DNA from: an uncultured Burkholderiales bacterium | GTDB taxonomy: Bacteria > Pseudomonadota > Gammaproteobacteria > Burkholderiales > Burkholderiaceae_E | Direction of reading: 5' to 3' | NCBI GenBank assembly: GCA_903831925.1 | Contig: CAIKZV010000606.1 | Coordinates: 1 to 7,623 of the forward strand | DNA: 7,623 bases | The notes under the pieces: generated by a model | What the model saw: only the letters and a program-made list of their open reading frames with translations | Database searches by the model: none | What the model was told of the DNA's origin: nothing | Part shown: positions 6,685-7,623 of the stretch, piece by piece | Layout: each line of letters opens with the position of its first letter | How positions within the stretch are numbered: position 1 is the stretch's first letter | Translations under genes and position numbers: made by a program

Positions 6685-7467
6685 GTGCGATTTTCCAGCC
6701 TCGGCAGCGGAAGCGAGGGCAACTCGCTCCTGGTCGAGTCAGGCGGCTCGGCCGGTCAATCCGCCTTCAGGGTCATGATTGATTGCGGATTCGGGCTGCG
6801 CGAGGCCCGACACAGGTTGGCGCGGCTCGGCTGCGAACCCGGCGATATCGGTGCCATCCTGGTCACGCATGAGCATAGTGACCATGTCGGCGGTGTGTTC
6901 CGGCTGGCCCGGGCCCATCAGATTCCGGTCTATCTCACCAGTGGCACCTTGCGCGCCAGTCCGCAGGCGGCAGGTGCCGAAGCGCTGGTGAGGGTGATCG
7001 ATTCGCATGAAGCCTTCGACCTGCCGGGTTTGCGCGTCGAGCCCTTTCCGGTGCCGCACGATGCCAGCGAACCGGTGCAATTTGTGCTCGACGACGGGCA
7101 GTCTCGCCTCGGCGTTCTGACGGATATCGGTCATCCGACCGCGCATCTGCCCAAGGTGCTGTCGCGCCTGACGGCGTTGGTCCTCGAGACCAATCACGAT
7201 GCGCAGATGCTCTCGGTCTGCAACTACCCGCCATCGCTCAAGCGACGTATTTCGGGACGTTACGGTCACCTTGAAAACAGCGACTCGGCGATGATCCTGG
7301 CTGGTCTGGATCGCTCGGCACTGAGGCAGGTTGTCGCGGCTCATCTGAGTCGACAGAACAACACCCCGGCACTGGCGCGTTGCGCGCTGGCATCCACTTT
7401 GGGGTGGGATCCAGACCGCATTCACGTTGCGGATCAGGATGATGGGCTGAACTGGCTGGAGGGCTGA
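6685..7467 (+). CDS. MBL-fold metallo-hydrolase, YycJ/PhnP-like
   Basis: A cytoplasmic metallo-beta-lactamase-fold hydrolase that probably binds two metal ions. The metal ligands are visible: HEHSDH (H62, H64, D66, H67), H125 in VPHDAS, D147 in LTDIGH and H220 in AHLSRQNN. ETNHD (H171) and GHLEN (194-198) are typical of the YycJ/WalJ group, for which nuclease-type roles have been proposed; the actual substrate here is unknown. The N-terminus MRFSSLGSGSEGNSLLVES is the standard start of the family and fixes the GTG at 6685 as the start codon. GAGCGG at 6671-6676 is a modest Shine-Dalgarno 8 nt before it. The gene follows bamC after 12 bp and is probably the last gene of the dapA operon. The GTG start and weak ribosome site suggest coupling to bamC translation. 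Confidence 0.93.
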   Translation: MRFSSLGSGSEGNSLLVESGGSAGQSAFRVMIDCGFGLREARHRLARLGCEPGDIGAILVTHEHSDHVGGVFRLARAHQIPVYLTSGTLRASPQAAGAEALVRVIDSHEAFDLPGLRVEPFPVPHDASEPVQFVLDDGQSRLGVLTDIGHPTAHLPKVLSRLTALVLETNHDAQMLSVCNYPPSLKRRISGRYGHLENSDSAMILAGLDRSALRQVVAAHLSRQNNTPALARCALASTLGWDPDRIHVADQDDGLNWLEG

Positions 7468-7500
7468 GCAGCGCCGCTGATGCTTACACGTCGCAAGGCC

Positions 7501-7526
7501 TTTATCGCGAAGATTTTTTATCGCGA
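7501..7526 (+). repeat. Repeated TTTATCGCGA motif after the operon
   Basis: TTTATCGCGA occurs at 7501-7510 and again at 7517-7526, 16 bp apart. Because TCGCGA is its own reverse complement, the two copies can also pair as a 6-bp stem around a 10-nt T-rich loop. Flanking AAGGC and GCCTT could extend it imperfectly. The region is outside the recognised genes. It could be part of the operon's 3' end or a small ORF. Confidence 0.5.
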
Positions 7527-7552
7527 CGCCTTTGTCTTCCAGCCTTCAAGCC

Positions 7553-7576
7553 CGGATGCCCGAGCTCGGGCATCCG
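7553..7576. terminator. Perfect 24-bp palindrome, probable bidirectional terminator
   Basis: A perfect inverted repeat with half-site CGGATGCCCGAG lies 85 bp after the stop of the MBL gene. In RNA it would form a strong GC-rich hairpin of about 10 bp with a very short loop. No T-run follows on either strand, so it is not a textbook intrinsic terminator. Its symmetry and its position between the operon end and a possible convergent gene fit a two-way terminator. A palindromic protein-binding site is the alternative. Confidence 0.45.
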
Positions 7577-7597
7577 TCTGAACGGTCAGCGACCGGA

Positions 7598-7623
7598 TCA
7601 GGGCTTTTTCATGGCATCGGCGG
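7598..7623 (-). CDS. Possible C-terminal end of a convergent gene
   Basis: On the minus strand the last bases read A-D-A-M-K-K-P followed by TGA, a plausible lysine-rich protein end, with the stop 22 bp from the palindrome at 7553-7576. Only seven codons are inside the window, so no product can be named. A competing reading is a plus-strand gene starting with the ATG at 7611 (M-A-S-A), preceded by CAGGG at a usable 7-nt spacing. Confidence 0.22.

Noticed and set aside
7583..7609. CGGTC-AGC-GACCG hairpin followed by TTTTT as an intrinsic terminator
   Set aside because: The stem is only 5 bp and the T-run begins 10 nt after it, so the two elements are not joined as in an intrinsic terminator.
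1..7623. A new multi-gene defence, mobile or biosynthetic system
   Set aside because: All sizeable genes belong to known families with housekeeping or signalling roles, spacing is compact, and there are no integrases, transposases, toxin-antitoxin pairs, repeat arrays or unknown gene clusters.

Overview
The window is an ordinary chromosomal stretch of a GC-rich Gram-negative bacterium. I place it in the Betaproteobacteria, in the Rhodocyclales/Burkholderiales area. The reasons are the long type of tryptophanyl-tRNA synthetase, a dapA-bamC pair followed by a YycJ-like metallo-beta-lactamase gene, a dapA-adjacent SAM methyltransferase of a type I associate with this class, and uniformly GC-rich third codon positions. 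The order is inferred from memory of gene families, not from a search. I see no rRNA, tRNA, CRISPR array, insertion sequence or phage gene.

Layout: (1) 2-1060, plus strand, trpS without its first ~50 codons. (2) 1083-3926, minus strand and convergent with trpS, a 947-residue membrane-anchored PAS-PAS-GAF-GGDEF-EAL protein of cyclic-di-GMP signalling. Its cyclase half looks intact, while its EAL half carries two changes at signature positions (EGL for EAL, DNFG for DDFG). (3) From 3927, plus strand and divergent with no spacer, a small class I SAM-dependent methyltransferase. (4) 4637-7467, plus strand, a tight run of dapA (lysine/diaminopimelate synthesis), bamC (lipoprotein of the outer-membrane beta-barrel assembly machine) and an MBL-fold hydrolase. 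These have a 4-bp overlap and a 12-bp gap and are very probably co-transcribed. (5) 7468-7623, a short tail with a 10-bp repeated motif, a perfect 24-bp palindrome and perhaps the last codons of a convergent gene.

The housekeeping genes form two functional themes: protein synthesis (trpS) and cell envelope building (DapA supplies diaminopimelate for peptidoglycan, BamC helps outer-membrane protein assembly). The dapA-bamC adjacency is also found in Escherichia coli. The cyclic-di-GMP gene is oriented against everything around it and has no obvious functional link to its neighbours, so it may be a later insertion between trpS and the dapA cluster. I found no convincing undescribed multi-gene system. 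The points most worth a second look are the altered EAL active site, the back-to-back starts at 3926/3927, and the structured tail after 7467.
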